Numbered from the stretch's first letter, positions 52,108 to 63,438 are shown. The stretch: 64,000 nt of DNA from Bicyclus anynana (GCF_947172395.1 NC_069085.1:7906112-7970111), one strand, 5' to 3'. Program-made: numbers and translations. Notes: generated by a model from the letters alone, not told the origin.

Positions 52108-52722
52108 TGAAAGTTCTCACGGACGAACTTCGTCCGCGTGAAACCCTACTATTTCCTTACCCTACAACTATACTACAGCTACCCTACCATACAGGGAATG
52201 AGTATGGACTCAACCTTACCCCTACGCCTACCCTACCCCTAACCTACTCTTACCCTACCCTTACCCTACCCTTACCCTACTCCTATCCTATCCCTACCCA
52301 ATACCACGTCTACCCCTAGCATACCCATACCATACCATACCCCGTAACCTACCCTATTACACGACGGCAGCTTAAAAAATGAAGTTACATCTCCAGTTTT
52401 CCCAACATTTCCCTTAACTGCTCTGGTCCTATTTATCGTAGCGTGATAAAAAGTATACTATAACCTGCCCAGAAGTATGAAGAATAATTGTACCAAGTTT
52501 TGTTAAAATCCGTCGAGTAGTTTTTGTTTCTATAACGAACATACAGACAGACAGACAGAGAGACAGAAAGACAGACAGATAGACAAAAAATCGAAAAAAA
52601 ATATTTTTGGCTTCAGTATCAATTACATAAGGCCTTCCAATTTATAAAATAAAAATTTCAAAATATCTTCAATGTACAGAATTTGACCTGTTACAGTTTT
52701 ATTATAAGTATAGATATAGTTA
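52108..52722 (-). mobile_element. Helitron-like element, inverted
   Basis: The reversed counterpart of 28508-29088. Its 3' end lies at the left (CACGGACGAACTTCGTCCGC, GTGAAACCCTAC), then a CCCTA minisatellite (52150-52345), CCGTCGAGTAGTTTTTGTTT, a degenerate CAGA tract (52545-52580), and the head ATTATAAGTATAGAT-type at 52700-52722. It lacks the block duplication seen in the other copy. Confidence 0.7.
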
Positions 52723-52904
52723 GTAAAACTATTACAAAAGTTATTCGCGCAGAACAAAGCGATGTTCTATAAGATATCGGCAGAGTTGGTCGGATTCAGT
52801 GGCGTCGCTCAAGGAGGACCGGCCCGCTCTTGAACCGGAACTGACTCGCCACACATATGGATTTCGTTCACCGACGGTATAACCATTCGCAAAAATTTCT
52901 GTAT

Positions 52905-53240
52905 ACGTCACATCTGTACCTACTTGCCTTACTTATATTACAAAGAGGTAAGATTTGATTTTTTGTTTGATGCGAATAGACTCCAAAACTATTGGACCGA
53001 GCTTAAAAATTCTTTCATTAATGGGAAGCTACATTATCAGCCAGTAATATATAGGCTATATTCATATTCCCACGGAATATGAATATAGCCTTTATACTGT
53101 TTTTTCGAGTGCTATTTACATGAAACTAAAAGATAATGAACCTTTTTTAATTTTTTTTCTGTCTGTATTTCTATTTGTCCAGGCTAATCTGTAGAACGGC
53201 TAAACCGATTTAAATGGGACTTTCACTAGAAGATGTAGAC
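52905..53240 (+). repeat. CTAGT-superfamily fragment with a 39-bp palindrome
   Basis: AAACTATTGGACCGAGCTTA, AAATTCTTTCATTAATGGGA, and at 53053-53091 a hairpin with 18-bp perfect arms (AGGCTATATTCATATTCC), loop CAC. Then TTGTCCAGGCTAATCTGTAG, ATTTAAATGGGACTTTCACT and GAAGATGTAGACGATAAGGA. Confidence 0.6.
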
Positions 53241-53379
53241 GATAAGGAGACTAGAACCTTGGGCGAAACAGAAACCGACGGTCTGACACTATATTGACAA
53301 TCACAATTCAAACGGACGTCCAGAACAAAGTACCTACAGAGATTGAATAATGGGATTGAAAAATTAAAAAATAATGCGC

Positions 53380-53545
53380 ATCGGATTCGCGTTGCACCTA
53401 TGACGCCAGTGGCGTCCTTTCCTAACCCGTATCCCACTGCAATCCTGTCGTAAGCTATGGAGCTCCAGTGACCGACCGCTCCTCTGGCAGCAGTCCGCCC
53501 CTGCCCTTTACCTCGGTACGCCCATGACCGCAAGTTTACACCATA
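53380..53545. repeat. GC-rich repeat-like patch
   Basis: ATGACGCCAGTGGCGTCCTT and CCAGTGACCGACCGCTCCTC; the 107-codon minus-strand frame here (with SVRPSVSVSPKVLVS) is a string I associate with lepidopteran repeats, not a host protein. Confidence 0.3.
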
Positions 53546-53559
53546 CCATATAGTATGTT

Positions 53560-55300
53560 AGTAATAACTAATACCATTAGTTGGTTAGTTTGTTTTTCCC
53601 TCTGACGTCTGACGACTTTCAGAAGACCTACGTACCTACATAGTTTTCGGGGCTGACAATGGCAGAGCTTCTGCGGTCACCGAAACTGGTGACGGTGTTC
53701 CATTAACAAGTCTGCAACAAATAACGTAACTCATACCTCATACTAAAAATAATATAAATAATCATTTTTGATTACTATTTAAACAACATTTTTATAGGCC
53801 CCAAAGTAATTGTGCATAAAACTTTGTCAAAATAGAATAATTAAAATAAAAAATATATCAACTTGTTTATAATTTTGCGCCATTAAATCTACAAGTTTTG
53901 TTGAGTTTGAATGCTGTATAACGTGACATGAATATTAAAGTTGCTTTTATTTAAATCGATTTCCTTTCCGAAATTGATCTACTTTGACATTAAAGATTAA
54001 TTTTTAAGATATTAGGCATATATTGACTTACATCTCGCAGACTTATTAGTAAAGAAAATACGACACATTAATTTTAGTAAAAAAGTTAAAGATTAGAACA
54101 TACTCAGAAATAAGAAATTTGATAATACGTTCTCGGAATTTTCTTATCAGAATTACTAACTAGCCTATATTTAAAAAAATATAGTATTTTTAATTATATG
54201 TAAAGCATATAAAGCTAGATAGTACAGGTATAGTAATAGATAATTATTGATGAAGGTACTTATAAGTGTAATGTAGATACCGCGTATTCGTATCATCTAG
54301 GAAACTTTTATCTATGAGATATAATTTAAAATTAAACAATTCCATTGTCGAGAAGTGACGTCATAAGGTAAGGTAGGGCATTAAATATAAATAAACAGAG
54401 AAAATTAACAAGACATTTACAGCACAATTAAATGAAGTATTTATTTCACTTAACCAGTTGCTCTCGTATTAAAAAGTATTGAGGATACGTATGTAAGTAC
54501 ATTTTGCAAAGCCTTGTCGGATATTTTGTGCTGATCAATAAAATCTTAATTTAACATGAGCTTAACACAGCAGAATCGTGTAGCTGTATTAAGTACCAAC
54601 GTGCTCACGAATCCATATTAATATATTTAATAATAATTGTTTATACATTGTTAAAATTAAAAAAAGAGTACCAATAAATATATGAGAATTAAAATTATAA
54701 ATATAAAAGTAGCTTTAGATAGAGTTAGATGTAGACTTGTTGGATTTTATGTCTAAACATTTGAACTAAGTTTTATTTATTTTCGTTTAAAAATAGATTA
54801 TATTTACGAGTAAGAGAACTACAAGAAGTTTTCATTGAATTCAGAAGTAGATTATGGAAATTTGGCTTATAGCAATATATTGGCTTTTTTAAGTTCAGGC
54901 GTATAAAAAAAAGTAAGTTGGTTTTCAACTTGTAATTTTTATTGTATATATAGGTAGTTGTTATTTCCAGTCACTGCGACGTCACATCTTTCGCTTCATA
55001 AGTAATATGCAAGTATGTAAATGTATTGAGTTGTCAAGTAAAAAATATCGTTTAAAGCCATAACCTACCATCCCGCATTTGAGCAGCTTGGTGGGGTTAA
55101 GCCTCATATCCCCTCATATAAGTAATGCCATGCAGTGTCATTGAAATAAGCCGATAATGAGCATGATGGTACCCATAATTCTCTTACATAACAATAATAA
55201 AAATACTTTATCAAGTCGGCTCTCTAGTGTACTATATGTTTGTGAAGTTTATTCGACTATTTTTATAACAACATAACACATTTTCCTCTATCATTACGGC
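53560..55300. other. No gene recognised
   Basis: Strongly AT-rich. It has a GGTCACC/GGTGAC hairpin near 53678-53692 and a lone CRE, TGACGTCA, at 54356-54363. No frame supported. Confidence 0.4.
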
Positions 55301-55309
55301 GAGTATAGG

Positions 55310-55500
55310 CTGCTTTCACTATTGCCCGTCAAGTGACGATGTGACAGCATAATTATGCGCATCGGACATAATCACGTCGCGTGCAAGGAGTAGGTACTGC
55401 ACAGAAAGAACACTCGTGACCTCTGCGACCTGCCGGATATATCGAAAGTGCTCATCACCGACCGCCCGCGGCGGCCGTCGTAATTCAGCTATGAGTTATG
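55310..55500. promoter_or_regulatory. GC-rich promoter-like patch
   Basis: ACCGACCGCCCGCGGCGGCC (55460-55479) and surrounding CpGs rise above AT-rich flanks. ATTCAGCT at 55485 is a weak initiator. No other motif; low confidence. Confidence 0.2.
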
Positions 55501-55695
55501 TGACACTTCATGTTTCTAATTGTACGGACTACGGAGATCTATGCCTACGAACATACTTGTGAGCTTGCAATGTACGTAATAGGGTAGTTTTCTTTTATTC
55601 AATCTTCATCTAGCGAGAATGGTGACCCTAATTTGGTGATGGAAGAAAAAGGAATAGAAATTATTTCCATCTAAGTTGTAGCAATTTATATTTAA

Positions 55696-56010
55696 CTAGC
55701 GGACCCGCTCAAGCTTCGCTTTGACTTATGATGCACTTCTTCCCTATCCCTACCCCACCCTGCTTTTACCCTACTCCTACCCTACCCCTACATTACCTCT
55801 ACCGTACCTCAACCCTACCCCTACCCTAGTCATACCCTACTTTTACCCTACCCCTAGGATTTAGGGGTTTGAAAAATAGATGTTGGCCTATTCTCACAGA
55901 TACCGGATAAGCACAAAAAATTTCATCAAAATCGGTCAAGCCGTTTCGGAGGAGTATGGCGACGAAAACTGTGACACGAAAATTTTATATAGATTTTTTA
56001 TATAGATTAG
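55696..56010 (-). mobile_element. Helitron-like CTAGT-ended element, inverted
   Basis: The left end CTAGCGGACCCGCTCAAGCT is the reverse of the 3' terminus seen at 11074. A CCCTA minisatellite (55740-55855) follows, then AAAATCGGTCAAGCCGTTTC, GGAGGAGTATGGCGACGAAA and ACTGTGACACGAAAATTTTA at the head. Confidence 0.65.
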
Positions 56011-56508
56011 ATTAAAATAAAACATTGAATACTGTACTGAATTATTTTATTTTCTAGTAATCGTACTGAAAAGTAGAGTGCAACGCGCGGGGCAAAACTC
56101 ATTATAACTCGGTTTCTATTTAAACCCTCGCCTTACGGCTTGGGTCCTAAAAATACCGCGTATATAATCTTTTTAGCCCTTTGTAATCTACGACTAGTCG
56201 GATAACTATACGTACGAGTAAATTCTTGTGATCAATCCCATATTGGCCCTAGAAAATAAGTAAGTGATTTAGGTGCCCCTAGGTATTTGAAATGGAAATT
56301 AAAATATTTTTAGCCATTTATAAGGAAGTGTCTCCTAGCTAAATACCTGATTAATCATTTTCTTTTAATGTCACCGTGATAAATGATTCTATTTAATTCT
56401 GTCTTTAATTAATTTACGCCAACGTAGTATTCACATTTAAGATTATTTATGTACATAATACATAATGAATGATATTTAAGAATACATTATTATAAAAACA
56501 GCAGCACC
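56011..56508. other. No gene recognised
   Basis: AT-rich. Confidence 0.4.
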
Positions 56509-56511
56509 GAC

Positions 56512-56765
56512 GGCTTAACGTAGGTACTCTCCGGGCCACAAGGCTGTAAAATTACTAACTCCTCAACTCCGGCCATTTTTTTCGTAGGGGGGAAAACCTT
56601 ATGAACACCCGTTTGGGTAGTGTCGGCTAAAAGCCTCCAAAAACGTTAGTCTACCTGAGTTGTTACTGAAAACTTCTTAGAAGAAAGTTCAATATTTTAG
56701 AGCCAGGGTTCGGTCACAAGACCCCACGATTCGATGAGAGTCACTGAACCATTAAGGCAATTCTA
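56512..56765 (-). mobile_element. tRNA-headed SINE, degraded (family C-like)
   Basis: The reversed head near 56760 (CCTTAATGGTTCAGTGACTC, then GTGGGGTCTTGTGACCGAAC) is followed by a body ending at CTTGTGGCCCGGAGAGTACC and TTAAGCCGTCGG. Confidence 0.5.
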
Positions 56766-56924
56766 GTATCAGAAATATTTTTTTTCATCCCGTATTACTT
56801 TTCCATTATTAAATTAAATTCCCGTGAAGTAGGAATGCCTGGAAACCTTTTTTTGGTTTAACGGAATGGAATGAGAATTTGTCGCACAGAACAAATATGA
56901 AATCCTGGTTTGAGTTTTAGGACG
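56766..56924. other. No gene recognised
   Basis: AT-rich spacer between SINEs. Confidence 0.35.
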
Positions 56925-57275
56925 ACCTCTCTGGTGCAGTAGGTAGTGTTGTGGATATCAATAGAGGGGTCCTACGTTCGATTCTCAGACTCGGGTCAGT
57001 TTAGGATTTTATAATTTTTAAATTGGCTCAGGTTTGGTCTTGTGGTAGGCACCTGTGACCGTGGCTAGTTACCACCCTATCGGCAAACGCTCCGCCAAGC
57101 AATTTAGCGTTCCGGTACGATGCCACTTAGAAACCGTCAGAGGTATAGCTAGAATAAACTTGTATCTTTTTCAATTCCAAGTAAGCCCGCTTCCATCATA
57201 GAATTAATTCATCGTTCCTTAACATCAAGTGAAATATCAGTCTAGAAGTAAACTCATAATTGAATAAAAAAAAAA
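56925..57275 (+). mobile_element. tRNA-derived SINE, family D, full length
   Basis: Head GACCTCTCTGGTGCAGTAGG (A box) and CCTACGTTCGATTCTCAGAC (B box), linker AATTGGCTCAGGTTTGGTCT, body GTGACCGTGGCTAGTTACCA, GCGTTCCGGTACGATGCCAC and GAATAAACTTGTATCTTTTT, A-rich tail. It shares middle modules with family A, suggesting a common origin. Confidence 0.8.
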
Positions 57276-57575
57276 TAGTTACTCCAGTTACATAATAGTA
57301 CTTGCAAAACGAATTGTAGAAAGAAAACTATACTACTATTTTAATAGTAATCACGAGAAAGCTTTACGAACAAAGCTTAGCTATCTACTGAAAAATTTTA
57401 CATAAATAAATTACACTGCTCAAGAAAGAACAATTTATTTAAGTATAAAATTATCTATAAACATTCAGACTAATCACTAAAGCTTTCGAAATGTTGTCCA
57501 TGAATTAGTAATTCCGCAGTTTTTGTTGTTTGCTTATATTCGTACCTTCTTTGACATAAAATTAATGCGTTTGTT
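57276..57575. other. No gene recognised
   Basis: AT-rich. Confidence 0.4.
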
Positions 57576-57579
57576 CAAC

Positions 57580-57830
57580 CGAACAAATGGAAGGCGCATC
57601 GAAGGTGTACTAGTACAGTGTAGAGGCTCAGTGGGCGAGGTTAAGCGATTGCTTAGATCCGCGTTCACCTCTCATTGTGTAACCGCAGAGGAGGGGAGCC
57701 GTGGGAACCGCCGAAAGCTATGCCCAGCTTCCGCTGGTACGCCCGAATCGATCTAACGATGCATCGCGTACCCGCTCGCCATACGCAGCGCGATTGAATC
57801 GCTCATTATCTTTGGCCACAGGAAATTATC
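57580..57830. promoter_or_regulatory. G+C-rich island, unexplained
   Basis: CpG-bearing segment (GAAGGCGCATCGAAGGTGTA ... CGTACCCGCTCGCCATACGC) with an ATCGATC word. A 77-codon frame crosses its left part but is not recognised. It lies 0.5 kb before the main CpG island, so both may belong to one regulatory region. Confidence 0.25.
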
Positions 57831-58254
57831 TTCCTCGCTTTCCCCTAATTGTGTGATAGCCAGTGTATCTCAAATATGTTATACTCGATTAACGTAAACT
57901 TGTTGATACTATTGTTACATAAGGACTAAATCACGAAATGCGCGTAACGATCTCTTATCTTTCTTCCTGATTGGGGGAAAGCGGTGGGAGTTTTGACAGA
58001 TAGGGCCCAAAGATAAACATGAGGAATAGAAAGGGCTATGTCTCTGTCAGGACTCTCCGTAGGGACTCCGGATTAGCGGGCCGTTCAAATGGTAAGTCTC
58101 AGTTCAAATAATATAAATTGTGGTCACAAGAAAGTTGTACATCTCTATAGTTATTTCAAACGGCAGCAGCCAGAGTTCTGTTACGATGAAAGCTTACAAA
58201 GGGCTTTGAAATTTATGATATGGATTCGTATTGTTTTGTAATTGTTTCAAAACG

Positions 58255-58530
58255 GCGCGGGCAATAGAGCGGTGGAATAATTCATAAGCGTTGTTCCCAG
58301 CGGCGGCGGTGCTGCTCTCTCGGCGACAGTTGAATAGAGCAATGGTGGCGGGCCGTTAGCGCGGCGCGCAGGGCTCCGGGGGCCGCGGGGGGCGCGCGGG
58401 CGGCGGGGGGCGACAACGCGGCCGAGGGCGGAGCACCTGAGCGCGCCCTGACCTGCGACCTGCGGTGAAAGGCGCCGCGCACGGGCCCGGCCGACGACAG
58501 AGCGTCGCGCGCTATTGCGAATCGAGTTTT
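58255..58530. promoter_or_regulatory. Dense CpG island
   Basis: The most CpG-dense stretch in the window, with long G/C runs between 58370 and 58420 (GGGGCGACAACGCGGCCGAG at 58406) and GCGCCGCGCACGGGCCCGGC at 58469. The short minus-strand frame across it (GTG start; Ala/Pro/Arg-rich) looks like an artefact of composition. In insects such islands usually mark a promoter or 5'UTR of a developmental gene. Transcription direction cannot be settled: no clear TATA/Inr pair was found on either strand. Confidence 0.45.
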
Positions 58531-59490
58531 AATAATAATCAGAACACTATGGGGGAATTACTGTGTATTTCGTAAACATAAACATATGTTATTTTTCAAT
58601 TCATTGTTATTAGATTGTGAGCCAGAGATAGACAAGCGGCAACTGTTGACAATATTTCTCATGATATCCCGTAGAAATTACAAAAAATAGGCTTCATTCT
58701 TCAGGGATAGGACCCTTGAATCCTGCTATTTCTTAAAGATACCACGGTCCAAACATCTTAGTTACCTGACGTACTTACTTATGCTAGGATCAGCTGTCAT
58801 CATTTCAATGACAAAGGTCTGGCCATGACGGGCCTTATGCCTTAAGTACACAAAATGCAATAGCCCGGCAAATTTAGCCCAAAAAGTACTCCAAGTAGCT
58901 TAAACGTTAAGGACATCATTTGAAATTGTAAAAGTCTTCATAAGGTTCCTAACAAGATTGGCTGGAATTTTGACCGGATTCGAGTATATTTATACTAAGT
59001 GAAGAAATAACTACTACAGAGGTTTTTTATGACAACGGCAAAGTGACTTCGAGTGTTGTTCGCCGTCATAAAGAATATCACAGAAAACGTTGAACGGTAA
59101 TGATATAACTTTCACTTACCCACATGCGAAATAAAAAGCAAGGCGCCGCCGCCGGTTACACACGGAAATGAAGATTGATGATCAATGCGAAAAGTTTATT
59201 AGGTATTATAATATCAGACAATATGCCGTGTACCAATCAGAAGTGGACACTTAACGAAATCTGTATTTACGATTGTAAACAAAGTTTCTCTCATAATTAT
59301 ATCGAATCACATAATTATATATCTAAGTTTGTCATTGGAATTTATTTTCAAATCAAAAATATTCCATTTTGTAAATGGAACCTTTTGATGTAAAAATATT
59401 ATATTTTTTTAGTTATCAGACATCTGCTAAGAACTGATTTGCTACAGGTTCGAATTTAGGAGGTCGGTCGCAACTTAACTAACTTTGTCT
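58531..59490. other. No gene recognised
   Basis: AT-rich with short frames; nothing supported. Confidence 0.4.
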
Positions 59491-59496
59491 GTCGTA

Positions 59497-59645
59497 CAAA
59501 GCCTCAATAGCTCATAGGTAAGAGCGGTTGGATTTATAACCGAGGGGTGGTGGTTCGATCCCCACCCCGTTGTTCTATTGTTGTACCCACTCCTAGTACA
59601 GTCTTTCCCGACTAGTTGTAGGAGAATGGGAAAAAATATTCTTTA
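59497..59645 (+). mobile_element. tRNA-derived SINE, family E
   Basis: Head GCCTCAATAGCTCATAGGTA (A box), then GGTGGTGGTTCGATCCCCAC (B box), CTATTGTTGTACCCACTCCT, CAGTCTTTCCCGACTAGTTG and an A-run. Confidence 0.8.
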
Positions 59646-59867
59646 TTAAAAAAAAAACTTTGCATATGTCGGGGTTATACTAGTCGCCGACACATACAAC
59701 TTAATATTTTTTACTGCTAGTACTTAAGGTTGATTCAATTAATATAGATAGCTTATTAGGAAAAAAAATAGTTAAATTTTTATTATTTATGATTTATAAT
59801 AATTTCAATAAAACATTTTTTATTTTTAAAAGAAAATTTGCCATATCTTTTTCAAATATGACCAATA

Positions 59868-60005
59868 TTCCCATTCCAACTAGTCGGGAAAGACTGAGTG
59901 GAGCTGTGTAGGAGTGGGTACGACAATAGACGAACGGGGCCGGGATCGAATCACCACCCCTCGGTGATGATTCCGACCACTCTTACCGTTGAGTTATTGA
60001 GGCTC
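59868..60005 (-). mobile_element. tRNA-derived SINE, family E, inverted copy
   Basis: The reverse complement begins GCCTCAATAACTCAACGGTA and carries GGTGGTGATTCGATCCCGGC, TATTGTCGTACCCACTCCTA and CAGTCTTTCCCGACTAGTTG. It is inverted relative to the copy at 59497 with about 220 AT-rich bases between. Confidence 0.8.
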
Positions 60006-60456
60006 TAATTCAACAAATAAGGCAACATAATTGTAACACGAGTTCACAAAATTAAAATGTCACACAGATTTTTTTGATATTTATTTTCACCACTTTGTTC
60101 TGCATCACACAGTGCAATTATAAGATGAAAACGATTAAAAATAAATTACCGACAAAACAGCGCAAAGGTAGCCAACATTAAAATTATACCTACCTATTAA
60201 GCTGACATAAAAAAAAGGTTGCGAAATAACGTCCACAGTCATATCAGTATGAGTATTACTCACAGGAGGGCCAATAAGCTGATTAACCGTGGAATAAATA
60301 ATAATCAAATTTTCCGCTTTGTCAACTGCGATAATTACTTTGCCTTAAAGCTCCAACGAGGATTGTAGATACACAAATTTGTCACTAATGTATTGTTATT
60401 TGTTACCAAGTCGAATGAACTGTGATTTAATTAAATTAACCAATCTTTGTACTTCT
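60006..60456. other. No gene recognised
   Basis: AT-rich. Confidence 0.4.
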
Positions 60457-60772
60457 TTTTTTTATTCTTTACAATCTCACCTAATGGTAAGTGATGATGC
60501 AATCTAAGATGGAAGCGGGCTAACTTGTTAGGAGGAGGATGAAAATCCACACCCTTTTCGGTTTCTACACGACATCGTAACGCAACGCTAAATCGCTTGG
60601 CGGTACGTTTTTGTCGGTAGGGTGGTAGCCACGGCCAGAGCCTCCCACCAGCCAGACCTAGACCAATTAAGAAAATCTCAATCGGCCCAGCCGGGGATCG
60701 AACCCAGGACACAAGACGGAGGGTCTTGTAAATCCACCGCACATACCACTGCGCCACGGAGGCCGCCAAAAG
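60457..60772 (-). mobile_element. tRNA-derived SINE, family A, full length
   Basis: Complete reversed copy. The head at the right (GGCCTCCGTGGCGCAGTGGT in reverse) has an extra GTCC-containing insertion near the anticodon loop region, then GGGTTCGATCCCCGGCTGGG, the standard body and a TTCTTTACAATCTC... 3' end with a T-run (poly-A on the minus strand). Confidence 0.88.
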
Positions 60773-62475
60773 GTAAATAATCTAAGGTTCTATAGGAATC
60801 TAAACTAATCTACAGTTCTTAGGTATCTGAAAGTTGCGTCTCGTCCCGTATTGGAAATCTGGTTAGCTTTGCATGTAAGTAAGGTTAGGTATACAGGCAA
60901 GCGTTTGGCAGTAGGCAGTTGACAGACAGTACATTTTTGTGTAAATACACTTGGTCAGGATCTTACTACTCCAAAACCAAATGGACTTTACCTACTAAAA
61001 GCTTCAGGTGAGTTTTAAACAACTCGGCCATACACCGACAATAGTACTCTCTGTAGTTATTCAATTACGAATTCCACTCATGATAGTTTAATTATAAAAA
61101 CATGTTACCAATGACGCTATAACAATTAACAATGAACAAGTTAGGCATTGTGTGTTAATTAATTATTTATTAATAAATAGCTTTCCAAACATGTCATATT
61201 CATAATAATACAAGTTATATTGCAGAAACTTTAAAGTAATGATAAAAAACATTGCAGCAAGTCAACAAGATAATATACAACAATAATATCTTTTTTATAA
61301 TGACAAGTATATTTTAAAAGGGTATGAAAGTCCTCGTGTTGTGGTACTTAACGTTTGTTTTTAGGTTTTACTGGGCTCTCTGCACTGAACGGCTGTGACT
61401 TAATTGAATCTGATAGTGAATAATTGTCATTATTGAAATTTATGTAAAAACATCATAATTTCGTAACACAGTTTCAAACGCAGTTTTCTAGTATATCCAG
61501 GAAAAGCTTCCTCGCTTCCAAGCTTCCAGCAACAAGTTTGTGATGAGTAGGTATCTACTAGAAAATAGTTTTTGGCCATCTTCGGGTTTAGCTTCAAAAT
61601 AATAGCACTGTTGTAATGAAACTGAAAAATATTAGAATATGGCTATTAATTATTATTTATTTGTTATTTATTACTTTGAATATTCTAAATTTCTGCTCGA
61701 ATAATCTATTTTGAACATTCGAAAATAAAATGATGAAAGAAGGTTTAACTTGTGAGTTTTCTTTATTTAACATATAGATTATCCACTTTTAAAAGTAGGT
61801 AGGACCTTTAGTGGAGGTAAAACTAAAAAAAAAACAAAGAAAGCATTTGAAACGTATAGCATACTAAAGTATTAATGAAATATTACATTGTTAATAAAAA
61901 AAAATCAGCAGCTTCGGATCGAAAAAACATTATTATCTAACTCTACTTTAGGATTTTTCACAGTTGATTCGTCACGTATTTCACCAGTTGAATTGTTTAA
62001 CAGTAGCCAGTGTATGGGTAAAGCCTACTACGGTTGCGCATTATAAATTGTAATCTTTAATTGACGATGGCTTGGGACATGTATTAATTATCTTGTTTGC
62101 TTAAAGTGTTATATGCAAATTTTGCGATTAGCCTGACCTACGACTTTGTATATCCGATTAATACTCCTTTGAAGATAAGGAAGTTTATTACTTATGTTTA
62201 CGCAAAAGACACATGAAAAATATAGCCCAGTTTAATTTATAAGCTAAGTCAGCATTTTCAGAATGTTTATATTTTATAACATATTTTAAACAATGAAGGG
62301 TTGATAGAAGATGCTCCAAAATTGTATGGAGCCCAGGATCAGTCACTGTACCCTAGCGGAAATAAAAGAAGATATTTTTTTAAACTATATTTGATTAAAC
62401 AAATCTACGAATTTACTTTAATTATTTCGAAATAATATTCATTATCTCCCAAGAAATGCAACATTATTAAGGTTA
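60773..62475. other. No gene recognised
   Basis: AT-rich, no frame or repeat family identified. Confidence 0.4.
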
Positions 62476-62478
62476 ATA

Positions 62479-62567
62479 ATGGCGGATAGATGACGTTTTC
62501 AATGCATTAATCGATTTGACGTTTGCTGTCAACTGTCATGTCAGTTGCTTGCTATAGGCGCCATCTT
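62479..62567. promoter_or_regulatory. Inverted pair of YY1-like sites
   Basis: ATGGCGGATAG (62479-62489, plus) and AAGATGGCGCCTATAG (62567-62552, minus) face each other across about 60 bases containing CTGTCAACTGTCATGTCAG. It is either a compact promoter or the ends of a very small inverted-repeat element. Confidence 0.35.
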
Positions 62568-62890
62568 GATATAACTCAAAAACTTGAGTTTTTATTTTAT
62601 TTATTTCTCTTTATTTTGTTAGATTTATTCACTTTAATAAATTTTAATAAAATCCCTGTATTTTTTAAATTTTAATGATACGGGGCACAAGAGTGGATCT
62701 GAAATGGACCATCTCCTTTATCATTTTTACTTGCATATATTACAGGTGTGGTGGTAATTAAAGCAAAGATGCTAATTCTAAATTTAAAGCTTTGACAGCG
62801 AGTAGTTAATTAATGATTCCATGGACACGTATACCTTTTACTAAAGGTAATAAAGTTTACCACGATTATCAATTTTAGTTATTGCACACT
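62568..62890. other. No gene recognised
   Basis: AT-rich. Confidence 0.4.
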
Positions 62891-62894
62891 ACCT

Positions 62895-63350
62895 GCGAGC
62901 CGTGCTAGCCTAGTGGATTTCCTCCTCCTATACCTTAAATTCGGATGTCGTAGGTTCGAATCCGGTCCGGAGCATACTCCTCCAACTTTTTAGTTATGTG
63001 CACTTTAAGAAATTAAATATCACGTGTCTCAACGGTGAAGGAAAATATTGTGAGTAAACCAGCACACCTAAGAATTTTCTAAATTTTCTACGAGTGTGAA
63101 ATCTGCCAATCCGCATTTGTCCCGCGTGGGTAGTCTAAGGCCTAACCCTTCTCATCACGTGTCTAAACGGTGAAGGAAAACATTGTGAGTAAACCAGCAC
63201 ACCTAAGAATTTTCAAAATTCTCTACGAGTGTGAAATCTGCCAATCCGCATTTGTCCCGCGTGGGTAGTCTAAGGCCTAACCCTTCTCATTCTGAGAGAA
63301 TACTCGTGCTCAACAGTGAGCCCAAATATGGGTTGCGAATGATGATGATA
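62895..63350 (+). mobile_element. SINE family B with internal 135-bp tandem duplication
   Basis: Head GAGCCGTGCTAGCCTAGTGG and B box GTCGTAGGTTCGAATCCGGT. The body segment starting CACGTGTCTCAACGGTGAAG (63021-63155) is repeated immediately at 63156-63290. The element then ends CTCGTGCTCAACAGTGAGCC and a GATGATGATGATAATGATG tail. Confidence 0.88.
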
Positions 63351-63366
63351 ATGATGGCACACTCTC

Positions 63367-63438
63367 TACAGGGCGATCGGGAGTATTTCCCATGAATATA
63401 ACTCCAGAATTATGAGAAATACTCCCGAGCACCCTGTA
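63367..63438. mobile_element. 72-bp TACAGGG miniature inverted-repeat element
   Basis: TACAGGGCGATCGGGAGTAT plus TTCCCAT pairs with ATGAGAAATACTCCCGAGCA plus CCCTGTA (three mismatches in 27). The ends are TA-bordered, like the larger relative at 37255-37697. Confidence 0.75.

Noticed and set aside
53210..53533. 107-codon minus-strand frame
   Set aside because: Overlaps repeat-derived sequence and starts at a non-ATG codon; the Ser/Val-rich stretch is a repeat translation.
58282..58482. 66-codon Ala/Pro/Arg-rich minus-strand frame
   Set aside because: Starts at GTG and reflects the GC bias of the CpG island.
59497..59572. tRNA gene with a good B box at 59550
   Set aside because: Acceptor stem does not pair, and the same head recurs with a SINE body at 59868 (-).
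62895..63350. CRISPR-like array from the repeated CACGTGTCT block
   Set aside because: Two adjacent 135-bp copies without spacers inside a SINE; eukaryotic context.
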